From positions 24,158,501 through 24,222,500 of the forward strand of contig JAPQWV010000002.1 of assembly GCA_027422505.1 (NCBI GenBank): a DNA stretch of 64,000 nt, in the 5' to 3' direction. The stretch's first letter is position 1; the number at the start of each line of letters is the position of its first letter. This document shows positions 10,311-29,542 of this stretch, one piece after another. The stretch comes from Craterostigma plantagineum. Its lineage: Eukaryota > Streptophyta > Magnoliopsida > Lamiales > Linderniaceae. The notes under the pieces are model-generated. The model was not told the origin of the DNA and searched no databases. It saw only the letters and a list, made by a program, of their open reading frames with translations. The translations under genes were made by a program, and so were the position numbers.

Positions 10311-12119
10311 CTTATGAATTCAAGAGGTCCTTAGGAATTAAAGAGGTCCCATATACAAAATCCTCACGACTACTCATTTAATAAAATTACACGTTTAGGG
10401 TGTTTTGGCATGCGTAATCTAATGCCGAAAGAAAAGGAAAATGTAATTATAACACCATATAATTGTACTTTATGGCTTACATGTCGTACCGTGGCCTTTT
10501 TTCTTATTTTTCTGCATCGAATCCCGCTATCAAACGATCCCTTAGGGTCCGTTTGATTTGAGAAATTCGTCGACGAAAAAGAAAAAAAAAAGCAGTGAAG
10601 GTACAACGGTTAAAGAGAAGAGTATTGTTGTTCGATGCGCCAACCTAGTTTTCGATCCTGTTTTTCACACACGAGTTCCGCATGCGGCACATACCCTTAA
10701 GGTTATATAAGAAAGAAATCAGCCTAGGCGTTAGCGGATGCGTTTAAAATAAATATAAAATTTATAAAGCGCAACTCCTATGTTAACCTTTTAAATTGAG
10801 TGGCCAGCATTCGACATTTCTTTACCTATTTCGCCCTCTTCGAACGGCGGATGGTCGAGCCTCAAAGAGCCTATCGTTGACGACTTCAAAGCCACAATGT
10901 GGTAGCTATCGCCCGCCCTCTGAGGCGGGTGGTGTACGCCCGGCGAATAATGGCTTCGCCTCGGCAGATTGTGAGCATTTTTGGCAATTTTTGCATAGTT
11001 TTTCTCTCGACGGAGCACAGCCCATTGATCGGTTATTAATAGGAAAAGAAGTTGAAAAGTTCACAGCTTTCTGTAAAATTGGAGGAACATTCTTACACAA
11101 CTGAGATGGAAATGGCCTGTAATGAGTTTGGAGAACTGCATTGTTAGAGATTGAGAAGAGAAGGAAGACAATAAAATAGTACAATAACTAATGGCAAACA
11201 CCAACCAATGTGTGCTTGATCGTTGGGTGAAGCAAAATAGCCTCACCAATATCTAATCTTTTTCTTACATAATAGATATGAGAGTTAAAACCCAGGTAAT
11301 AAGACAATTAGAGCATCATGGCAGAAACGGATAAATGTAGAACAGCAAAGGCAGAACCCAAAATGGAGAGTATGAATGAGTGGTGCACAACAACTGTGGG
11401 AAGAAACGTACAAACTATTCAATCTTGCAAATATAATATGTATTTAATTTTACATTAGTCTGCGAATATAAGATTATTTTTTTTAGTTTTAATAGAATGA
11501 TGATAGTGGAAGAAGGAATCGTAGAACGCAGGATTTATTGATTGAGTAGTGACTACAACTCCATTTATGAAAGAAAAAGGGCCGATTGGGAATTTGTCGA
11601 AATGTGTCGAAAGTAGTTACATCATAACTTATAATTTGGTCTATAATTGGAGGTCGACTTAATTTTATTGTTGACATTTTCTTGGCAGCTAACATTTCGT
11701 CAAGCTCTCAAGAGGTCTAATGTTGTTTTAATATTTTCTTTATTTGTGAAGGATAGACTTTCTTTGTTGCATGCACTTGCTTTATACGCACACTACACAC
11801 AAAGGAAAGAGGCGAGGTTTAATATTGTGTATTTTCTCTGATGCACATTTGGTGCTTTAGACTTGGGAGAAGAAAATTCAACTCAACTCACATATAGCTA
11901 ATTTTGGTTTTTTTGTTCTATTATATAGTAACTAGCTTGCACTATCAATACAAAAGTCACACATTTTTCTTATTTTCTTCCACTAATGTTCCTGCTTTTC
12001 CTCGTACGTGTTTTCCTCAAACATGTATTTTTGTCTTCACCTTTTTTTTTGTTTCCATGTTTCCTTCCTTAGTTTATGTTTTTTTTTTCTTTGTCTTGCT
12101 TTCTCTTAAAGCTTTGAGA
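10311..12119. other. Intergenic region
   Basis: About 1.8 kb without a gene I can support. Around 10,810-10,980 composition becomes GC-richer with overlapping open frames on both strands (about 92-102 codons), but neither shows a recognisable domain. The rest is AT-rich with poly-T runs near 12,040-12,100. Confidence 0.45.
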
Positions 12120-14800
12120 TTAGTCAACAAATTCTTCCCTTAAGCTCAATGCCTTTCGATCTTTCATCCCGAGCATCTGCTTCAAATTCTCGAACGTATT
12201 TATTGGTAACGGCTTTGTGAAAATATCTGTAACCTGATCCAGACTTGCTATGTGCGCCATCTTCACTTCTCCATTTTTTACGTGCTCTCTAATAAAATAG
12301 ACCCGAGCATCAAGATGTTTGCTCCTCTCATGATGAATTGGATTTTTCACCAACTCGATTGCGGATTTAATATCTACTCGAATTTCGGTTGACTCAACTT
12401 GTTGAAGATTCAACTCGAGCAGTAAATTTCTCAGCCATATTGCGTGACAGACACACCACGATGCTGCCACATACTCCGCTTCACAGGTTGATAGAGTCAC
12501 GATTGGTTGCTTCTTCGATAGCCACGTGAACGCCGTGCTTCTTAGGTAAAAATACATAGCCGCCTGTGCTTTCCCGATCATCGATATTCCACACCAATCA
12601 CTGTCCGAATATCCGATTAGTTTGCCGTCACTTGCCTTCGAATAAAATAGACCTAATGATTGTGTTCCTCGAATGTATCGAAGAATTCTCTTAATCACCT
12701 TTCGATGTGACTGCCTCGGATCTTCCATATAGCGGCTAACGACTCCAACGCTATAAGCGATGTCGGGTCTCGTGCAAGTTAAGTAGCGCAAACTTCCCAC
12801 GAGACTACGATATTCGGTTGCGTTACTCCTTGTCCTCCATCAAACTTGGATAGCTTTATTCCAAGTTCCATCGGTGTAGCTACCGGCTTGCTTTCCTCCA
12901 TTTTATTTTTTTTTAATATGTCCTTCGCATACGCTTCTTGTGACACGAATATTCCCGTACTTCTTTGCTCGACTTCGAGACCAAGAAAATATTTCATTAG
13001 TCCCAAGTCTGTCATCTCGAATTCCTTTGTCATCGCCTTTTCGAACTCGTTGATTGCTTTCTCGCTGCTCTTCATGAAAATGAGATCATCGACATAGAGA
13101 GCGACAATTATCATTTCACCTTCTTTTTTTGACGTATAATGCATGCTCGAATGGACATTGATGGAATTTGTTCCTTTTGAAGTATCCATCGATCCGAGTG
13201 TTCCAAGCTCGCGGCGCTTGCTTCAGCTCGTAAAGCGCTTTCTTTAATTTTAACACTTTGCCTTCTTCTCCCGATTTTGAATATCCCGACGGCTGCTCCA
13301 CGTAAACTTCCTCCTCAAGCTCGCCGTTTAGAAAAGCGGACTTTACGTCCATTTGATAAATTGGCCAACTAAGTTGTGCAGCTTGGGCAAGGAGCAGACG
13401 GATTGTTTCCATTCTTGCAACAGGAGCAAAAACTTCATCGTAGTCGATTCCTGCTCGTTGTCTGTAGCCCTTCGCCACCAATCTTGCCTTGTAACGTTCG
13501 ATTTTTCCTTGAGCGTTGATTTTCCTTTTATAAACCCATTTTACTCCTATGGGTTTATGCCCGTGCGGCAATTCCACCAGCTTCCAAGTGTTATTTTTTC
13601 AATCGCCTTGATCTCCTCGTCCATTGCCGTTTTCCATCTCTTGTCTTTTACAGCTTCTTCGAAACTAATTTGTTCCGAGTCGAACAGTAAGCAGACTAGG
13701 TGAACTTGTTCGGTGGTTTCGTACAGGTCTTGCATGCTTCGCATCCTGGGCTGTCTTGGTTCATCCTCCTCGATATTTTCTTGAGATGAAACTGAGACAG
13801 GCGTTGGTGCAACACTTAGTGGTTCTCCAGGCATTGTGTTTTCTTCAACGTTCCAGCCCCACGAACTTACTTTGTCAACTCGAACATCTCGACTTACCAT
13901 CACCTTTTTATTTTCTGGATCATACAGTCGGTATGCCTTCGTCTTCTCATCGTACCCAATAAAAACAAGCTTTCTACTTTTGTCGTCGAGCTTGGTTCTT
14001 TTCTGGTCAGGCACATGCGCATACGCCACGCTTCCAAAGATTTTGAAGTGCGCTATGGTCGGTTTCTGGCCACTCCATGCTTCTTGTGGTGTTCGATTCT
14101 CCAGGCTTTGGTGTGGCAGTTTTGAATATATACGACACATTGTACCGCCTCGGCCCAGAACTCCTTTGGCATTCCCTTGGTTTTCAACATTGAGCGAACC
14201 ATGTCAAGTATGGTTCGATTTTTCCTCTCGGCCACGCCGTTTTGTTGTGGCGAATAGGGTGCGGTGAGGAACCTTCTGACGCCTTGTTACTCGCAAAAAT
14301 TTTCGAAAGCGCTCGACATGTATTCTCCACCTCGGTCTGAACGGAGCGCCTTGATGCTTGCACTTGTTGCCTTCTCAACCATAGTCTTGAATTTTTAAAG
14401 GTTTCCAGCGCCTCGGATTTTTCCTTCAAGAAGTACACCCAAGTTTTTCGCGAGTAATCATCGATGAACGTGATGAAGTATCTTTTTTCGCTAAATGATG
14501 CCGGTGTATAAGCTCGAGCGGTTTGCTTGCTCGAAATCCTGCGTACTTCTGAAACGACATCAGCGCTTGTTTGCCAATCACGCAACTTTCGCAAAGCATT
14601 TTTCCTCCCTCTATCATCGGCATTCCGTGCACCATGCCGTGCTTTGAGAGCTCTTCCGATCCTTGTTTGCCATCATATTGAGTGAAAAATATATTTCCTC
14701 GGCATTTGACTTCTATTTTCGATGCATCTCCAAAAGACACGTGGCCATCCTCGATCTTCTTCAGATCCGTGAAGAGATGTTTGTGCCTCCAAAATGCAAA
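12120..14800 (-). mobile_element. Truncated, decayed Ty1/copia pol fragment
   Basis: A minus-strand copia polyprotein read in pieces. Integrase and its C-terminal region (14740 to ~13550) show the pre-integrase strand, [13 protein letters not shown] and FGSVAYAHVPDQKRTKLDDK. Reverse transcriptase (13577-12780) shows [61 protein letters not shown] and the catalytic LYVDD. RNase H (12800-12120) shows YSDSDWCG, CEAEYVAASWC and TDIFTKPLP. At least four frameshifts break the frame (near 12,790, 13,150, 13,560 and 14,100). Gag and the start of the protease are missing at the 14.8-kb end. No LTRs were found. It is an inactive fossil that looks distinct from the two copia elements further right. Confidence 0.92.
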
Positions 14801-15502
14801 AAGTTGTTAAAATGGGACGAAAAAATTTAACTTTCATTACTAAAACCCTGCAACGATAACCAGTAGTATTACAAATGTTAGGATTGCTAAAAATACAAAA
14901 ATAAAAATCAATAAAAAAGTATAATGATGAACCTATATTTGTTTAAAATAATAAGGTTCTAGGAGTATTGAATTTTGGAAGGTTCATAAGTTTTATCGTC
15001 GTCGAAACATGATTCAAAAACGAAAACTTTGACCTTTCCAACGCCATTTTTTTAATCCCTTAATTGCCGGATTTTTATCATCGCATGGAGATGATACCAA
15101 AGCTTTTTCTTATTAATTGAGATTAGGTAAATGAATTTGCAATTCTTATCATCATAGTTGCTTAGTTAAATATTAGACAGTTAATTTATTCGTGGTATTT
15201 CTAATATAAGACCCAAATGGTCATAATATCAAAATTGCAAGTATATGATATTTTTACTACACCGAAAATAACGTTAACACCATGCGTGCATTAGTCGATA
15301 TCCATGTCGTCTCATAAGAGCTACATTTTTCTTCGCCGTCCAAATCCTTATTAAACACGACATAACCTCAATTTCCTCTCTCGCATTTCGAAAAAGAGAT
15401 CAGAGGGAGAAAAAAAACAATAAAAAAGAAACCCTAAAATATATTTCTCCGTCTCCCTCTTTGTTCTCTTTGTCTCTTCGATCGTTTTCGTAACGAAAAA
15501 AT
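14801..15502. other. Intergenic / promoter region of the acidic myristoylated-protein gene
   Basis: AT-rich DNA without a recognisable gene. The last ~150 bases, with CTTCTCTCGCATTTCG and CT-rich patches, probably hold the promoter and 5' UTR of the next gene. Confidence 0.4.
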
Positions 15503-16477
15503 ATGGGCTGTGGAAAATCTAAACACGCCGTTGCAACAACAGAAAACGTCATCTGCAAATGCAAGAATAAGAGCCCCGAAAATAGCAGTGAGGTGGTTGT
15601 TGTAAAAAACGATGCGTCGAATAATAATATAATCGCCGAGGAAAAGGATAAGATTGATATTATCAAGAACGACGTTGGCGAAGGGATTAAAGAAGGAGAG
15701 ATTATTAATGAGGAGATCAGAAAAGAGGAAGGGAACAGAAAGGTCGATGAAGAAATCAAGAATGATAATACAGCCTGCAACAAGGCCGAAATCATTGAAG
15801 AAAAAGGTGGAAATGATGAGAAAGATTCAGAAAATGTATTCAAGGTTGATGATGTGAAGGATAATAATGCCGAAGCCATTGAAGAAAAACAAGATGGAAA
15901 TGATGAGAAAGAGTCAGAAATTGTACTCAAGGTTGATGACGAGAAAGAGAGCAAGGGTGAAGCCATTGAAGGAAAAGAAGATGGGAGTGGTAAGAAAGAT
16001 TCAGACAATGTCAAGGTTGATGATGAGAAAGAGAACAAGGCTGAAGAAATTGAAGAAAAACAAGACGGGAATAATGATAAGAAGGATTCAGAGAATATCA
16101 AGGTTGATGGTGAGAAAGAGAATAATGAGCTTGCTGCGCCTGAGGATGAACCACATGTGATTATTGCAGAGAAAGGTTTGAGCTTTTTCCTATATATATT
16201 CGTGAATCGTTTATATATATTTGAATGATATCATTTGCATCATCTTTTTTAATATTCTTGTACATTTATTGCAGAAGATCAGGTTGTAACCGTGCCTGTC
16301 GATGAACCTAAAGCTTCTTCTTCTGTTGAAGAAGAAAAGGTATTATATCATATGTTCTATTGTTCTTATTACCCACTAACTACTTCAGAGTTTAGTACAA
16401 AGATCTCAACTTCTGCATTGTTTATTTTGCAGGACGACGTGGGAGCTTCTTCGACAAATGAAGATAAGGCAACATGA
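15503..16477 (+). CDS. Small highly charged protein with predicted N-myristoylation (unknown function), 3 exons
   Basis: Exons 15503-16175, 16275-16339 and 16433-16477 join in phase through GT-AG introns to 260 residues. The N-terminus MGCGKSKH carries Gly2 and Cys3 in the context typical of N-myristoylation plus palmitoylation, so plasma-membrane attachment is likely. The rest is a low-complexity Lys/Glu/Asp/Asn chain with about four degenerate repeats of ~30 residues (EEKQDGN..KDSEN..KVDDEKEN), probably disordered. There is no enzymatic domain. Plants have lineage-variable Lys/Glu-rich proteins beginning MGC. I do not recognise a named family. The regular splice sites and intact frame argue for a real gene. 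The repeat units are phase-preserving, consistent with expansion by slippage. Confidence 0.8.
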
Positions 16478-17142
16478 GAGAAGCTAGCTAGGTTGAACAA
16501 AGGACAAAAGGGGGCGTCATCATATCTATTATCAAATCTACCAATATAATCCAATGTATCCATCTTATATAAAAGTTAAAATATTGCAAACTTTGCGCTG
16601 ACAAACACTTTTCTCCTCGATCTCGATCCCATTCAATGACACCGACGTATGCATTATTCAATCGAAAGGCAAACCAATTTCAATAAATATTCGTTGTTTT
16701 TCTTTCACCGATTTTCGACTCGCTAAATCGAGCCTATAACCTCGTGCGACGAAAAAATCTCACATCATTCTCAATGGTTAGTATATTTCATGCTAGGGAA
16801 ATAAGAAGATAGACTTGTCCCGTTGCAAGTTCAATGACTGCATTAAGGATAAATAATATTGTTATAAGTTATACATAGTTATAATTGGAGGACTTCACGA
16901 CAATTATGCAATTGTTCAAGGATGTTGGTGTAGTAATCTCTCATAATTAGATTAACGTCCAAGCCCAACCAAGTCCAGACAAAGCCCATCACCAATCTAA
17001 AAGGACCTAAGTAGCTCAAATGACATGTCAGCACTTGCAAGTCGACTCTCACTCACTGACCGCTAAATAAATTGATTCTTCAGCTCACAATCGGTCAAAA
17101 TCAAAATTCGAAATTAATTTTGGAGGAAAGGAAGGAATCGAA
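16478..17142. other. Intergenic, promoter of the ISWI gene
   Basis: Contains the 3' flank of the preceding gene and the presumed 5' UTR/promoter of the remodeller. No TATA box of good quality was seen just before 17143, which would fit a housekeeping-type promoter. Confidence 0.4.
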
Positions 17143-25348
<8,206 letters not shown>

Positions 25349-26315
25349 TGGGGAAGTGGTTCGGTGGATTACGCGTGCTAGTCTCTCCATGTCCTCAGCT
25401 GTTAGTTTCCGTTTTTTCGGATGGTAAACATATTGTGATATTAGGAAAATTTAAAACTGTTATATGTTGTTGATGTTTAGATTAGTGCGTGCAGTGGCAA
25501 TCAATATACACGGTGCAGTAGATTTACTGGCGGTCTGGCTTTTTATGTATATATATGCGCAAGAGGCTATCAATAGCTGATTAATTAGGCTTTGTATAAA
25601 TATAATGCGTGTTTCTTCTTGTTGAGTGTTGACGTGGTGCTTAAGTATAAGTCGTCGGTGATCTCAGCGTTTGTCAATGTGTGAGATTCAGCGCAGGACT
25701 GGGATTTTGCAATCAATTCAAGTGCGCATGCGAAATGTAAATTTGATAATTAACAAAACGTGTGCGTCATCACTCATAAAATCAGTATATTATCAATCGT
25801 CAGCTCTCACCTATCACTTCAATTCCGTTCCTTTGGTTGGGGAATTTAAGGGTTTACAATTATCACAGCTCCCACCAATCAAGACTATGTCATGTAGCCT
25901 ATGGAGATCAAAATTGACAAAGTGTGTTAGCTTACTTACACTACACCCAGGAACTTCACAAGGGGTCGGCCCTTTAAACAATGCTCACAATCACATATAT
26001 TCATTAAAAAAGCTTGGTTTGATTTTCCAGTTCGATTAAAGATCGAACCCAAGTGTATAAACGGCAATTGAATCCAAACAAGTTCGACACATATACCTTA
26101 AAGCTTGATAATAATCATTACAACAAGCTTAATTAAGCGAATCGAACATCTTACAAGTAGCAAAATTCAAGAACTATAGTGTTGAAAAACCAAAGAAACG
26201 CCCTGGATCATAGAGAGCTACGGAAATGCATAACCTAAACAACCCCAACATTTGTTTTCTCAATGGATCTTCAATTAAAACAAAAGGAAAACAAGAAGAA
26301 AACTCAATCATCGGA
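25349..26315. other. Convergent intergenic region between ISWI and NF-YB
   Basis: Holds the 3' UTRs of the two converging genes. There is no additional gene I can support. The plus-strand open frame at 25,671-26,039 shows no domain. Confidence 0.45.
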
Positions 26316-26801
26316 TCATTTTGGCAAGTTACCACCACTATTATTACTAGTATTATACAACATAAATTTCCTAGAGCCATCGTCATCTTCTTCAGCAAAC
26401 TCTTCTTCCCCACTAGCACTAGCCTTACTACTCCTCATATTAGTACTATTAGCCCTTTCGCCTTCAACTTCTCTATACCGATTCAAATACCTCTTCGATG
26501 CCATCGCATATTCATCGAAGCCCAAATTCCCCAAAGCCCAACAGACGTCGTCTCCGCTCACTGTCTTACGCCTCTCCTTACGACATTTCTCAGAAGCTTC
26601 GCTCGTCACGAATCCTATGAACTCTGATACGCATTCTTGCATGGTTTCTCTTGCATCCTTTGAGATCTTTGCGTTTGTTGGTAATATTTGCTTCATGATT
26701 CTTCCCACGTTTGCTATTGGGAGGAGCCTTTCTTGCTCTTTGATGGCTTCGTTAGATAGCTGTTGTTGATCCATGGAAGCTTCTGAATAATTATCGACCA
26801 T
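26316..26801 (-). CDS. NF-YB5: NF-YB histone-fold transcription factor subunit (non-LEC1, NF-YB4/5-like), intronless
   Basis: Subunit B of the heterotrimeric CCAAT-binding factor NF-Y, which pairs with NF-YC through a histone fold and then recruits NF-YA or CONSTANS-type partners in the nucleus. 161 residues, single exon. The histone-fold core spans ~24-112: [16 protein letters not shown], then [19 protein letters not shown], then [20 protein letters not shown] and [12 protein letters not shown]. Lys48 occupies the position that is Asp in the embryo-type LEC1/L1L group, so this is a non-LEC1 member. The cysteine-bearing core, TMQEC and CWALGNLGF resemble NF-YB5 most, but the assignment to a paralogue is my judgement. 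The C-terminus is acidic ([11 protein letters not shown]) and likely disordered. The frame is intact. Confidence 0.93.
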   Translation of the reverse strand: MVDNYSEASMDQQQLSNEAIKEQERLLPIANVGRIMKQILPTNAKISKDARETMQECVSEFIGFVTSEASEKCRKERRKTVSGDDVCWALGNLGFDEYAMASKRYLNRYREVEGERANSTNMRSSKASASGEEEFAEEDDDGSRKFMLYNTSNNSGGNLPK

Positions 26802-28294
26802 AATTGTTAGTGAAGGGGTTTGAGGAAGACATATGTATTAATCTCCCTTTTAGCTTTGGCCAATCTTTTGATACACAAACAGATATATATGTATAATATA
26901 AGTACATGTTTATGGTTTATATTTTATATGCGTGTCATGTTGGGCATCTTTATATGCCAAGTTCCTGGGATGCTTATCTTATGCTGAGCCAGCGGTTTTG
27001 ATTTATAACTTTTTTTTTTATATTTGGTTTCCAAAATTGGTGGTAAGTGGTATTAGGGTTTTGATGACGTCATGTTTAGGACATGTCTTCTAACTCGTGT
27101 TTCTTTTTCTTTTCCTCGAAGGAGTTATTTTCCAACTCCAGCGTGAATATTAGTGTTCATATTACCAATAAGTTATATTAATTGACGATTCCATATTCTA
27201 GCCGTACTAATCCTCTTGACCTTTACTGCCCTATTTTCACACAAAATATAAGAAGTGTAAATGGGAGATAAAATGCTTAAAATATCCACGTAGTGGAGAT
27301 ATCAAGATCGACAAGGTATAAATCTCGAAGATAAAGAAGCACAAATCAAATGGAATAATAGACAAGTTTGACGTCAACTTGCGACTAAAGATTAACAACC
27401 AAGTGGTAAACAGAAGGAAATATATCAATATATATATCTCAAAAGCACACATTTTATTTTTTTAAGTCAAATTATCTGGCTTAGGAATCTTTACTAATAT
27501 ATTCGCTTGAATTAAGCTTTGACATATACTTGTCGCTTTGCCAATGGACAAACAAAGCTTAATGGGTGCGACTCTTACGTTAATTAGATTAATCGTGGTT
27601 TTGATTTCCAAGATTGTAGGGAAAAATATTCTTATCTTGGAGAACTTAGATTGGTTCGCTATACCTTGGGTTTTTTTCCGAGTGGTATATCCCTAAACTT
27701 ATCCTTTTTGTTTTTATTATTGAATAGCGACCAAATACATTTAATAATTAAAGTTTCTCAATGAGCTTTTGTTCCATAAATAGAAATTTAATACAACTCC
27801 AATTACATGTGTCATCACGTTCACGCGTTTACCAATGAAGTTCAGGTTTCTTGGTGAAACTTTCCCGTTGTCTGGTTCTTACCATCAACTTGCTTAGGGT
27901 CGGTTAGTCAACGTCACAAGTTAAATCCTATAATAAAATAAGAGCAATATGTTAAAGAAAGGATGGCAAGATTCGAAATTGCAGCCAATAATAGATCAAT
28001 TATAAGAATATATATTGTTGCCCCACAAACTTGTCAATTGGAGAAGATTCCATCTAACTTTAAACTAACTCTCAACTTCCCAACTAAGTATATACTTTTA
28101 ACTACACAATGCTTATTTATTCTTATTATTATTTGAATCTTGGAATTGGTTGACCAGAAGGATTCCCCAAGGACTTAAATAAATAATACAAAATGGATCG
28201 ATAAACGACGGCGTTATTGCATCACAGAATAATGCATCATACTTAATTAGTTGTATTTGAGCATCACAAAATGGGTTGCATTAGGATTTGGGGT
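26802..28294. other. NF-YB upstream region
   Basis: AT-rich DNA containing the NF-YB promoter. A CATATAAAG box on the minus strand around 26,950-26,960 (~150 bases before the ATG) is a plausible TATA element. No gene or clear repeat was seen further out. Confidence 0.4.
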
Positions 28295-28687
28295 TTTTAC
28301 ACATAAGTACCTATTTGGAAAAAAACTTGTAATTTAGTACCCAGTCAGGATTTTTTTATATGTAGGTACCTAAGAGAATAAAGTTTTTGCACATAGGTAC
28401 CCGATCCCCGAAAGTACACCAAACAACACATTTGGGTACCCTATCTCAACACATTTGGGTACCCTATATAACAGAAAATGGTACGACGTATGTTATATTT
28501 AGGTACGCCCTATGTAACACACAGGCATGCCTGTAGGTACGACGTATCCTATATTTAGGTACCCTATATAAACGTGTTATAGTACGCAATATACACACAG
28601 GAAGGTACGATATGACTAAAGAAACTGGTAAAATTAAATCGGGTACCTATCTACAAATTTTTCTGACATGGGTAGTTATGTGTAAAA
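28295..28687. mobile_element. MITE with TTTTACACATAA terminal inverted repeats
   Basis: The left end TTTTACACATAAGTACCT and the reverse complement of the right end TTTTACACATAACTACCC are near-perfect inverted repeats. A further matching TAGTACCC / TAGGTACCC pair follows inside each end. The ~390-bp body is packed with GGTACC and GTACG words. It has no coding capacity. No clear target duplication was found. The GTACC-rich body resembles the 3.7-8.7 kb block, so the two may be relatives. Confidence 0.7.
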
Positions 28688-29542
28688 TTTTTTTCCAATT
28701 GAATATTTTTCTATAGATTACCGTTAGGATTTTGATTGAATTATTTAACCGTCGTAGTTTGTATGGACTTATAACAGACCACAGCAAGCAATATATTATT
28801 TCGACATTGACCACAGAAATATATGATATTTGGACCATAGGCCGCCAACATGTTTATATGTGCCTGGGCTTTCGGGCCGAAGGAAATGGAAATCCATCAA
28901 ACAAAATAAAAGAACCAAAGCTTTTATCTATCTATACCTTCTATTATATTAAGGGTGGTGGGCTAGGATAGACCATCAATTGGTCTGTATCAATTGTCAA
29001 TTGATACCAATTGATCTGTATCAATTAATCAATCAAATTTCTACATCTATTTAAAAAACGGACTTATTAAACCACTAACCTGATATAACTACAAAATGCT
29101 ACTTTTAGTATATTACCTATTAAAAATATTTAATAATAATTAACCTTATTTTATTGCACACCCGTAGGATGTACCAGAAATACTTGTATATTTTATTAAG
29201 GAGAGCACTTTAGAGTAACTTCTCGCCCAATTTTGTATGTCAATTTTATTGTATAATTATAATTTAGTCCTTTAATTTTTGATTTTGTTAATTATATCTT
29301 TATAATTTTTTATTTACGTTCTTTCAAAAATTTGATTATAATATCATATATTAATCAATTTTTTAAATATAAAAAATCATACATTTATGTAATTGGGTCA
29401 CATATATATCGAATGTGTTTAATATACAAGTACATATAATCTCCGGTCGACTTCGAGTTTGTTTTTCCTACCGATTTATACTACTTACAAGCCGAAGAAA
29501 AACACAATCAAGAAATGCATACGTCGTTTATAAACATTTCAA
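28688..29542. other. AT-rich intergenic region
   Basis: Contains a short set of TCAATTGATAC words (~28,975-29,030) arranged as overlapping inverted repeats. Otherwise it is AT-rich with no gene. The last part is the 3' flank of the oxidase gene. Confidence 0.45.

Noticed and set aside
10796..11184. Overlapping ORFs of about 92-102 codons on both strands
   Set aside because: No domain, no splice context, no promoter; the slight GC rise alone is not enough to call a gene.
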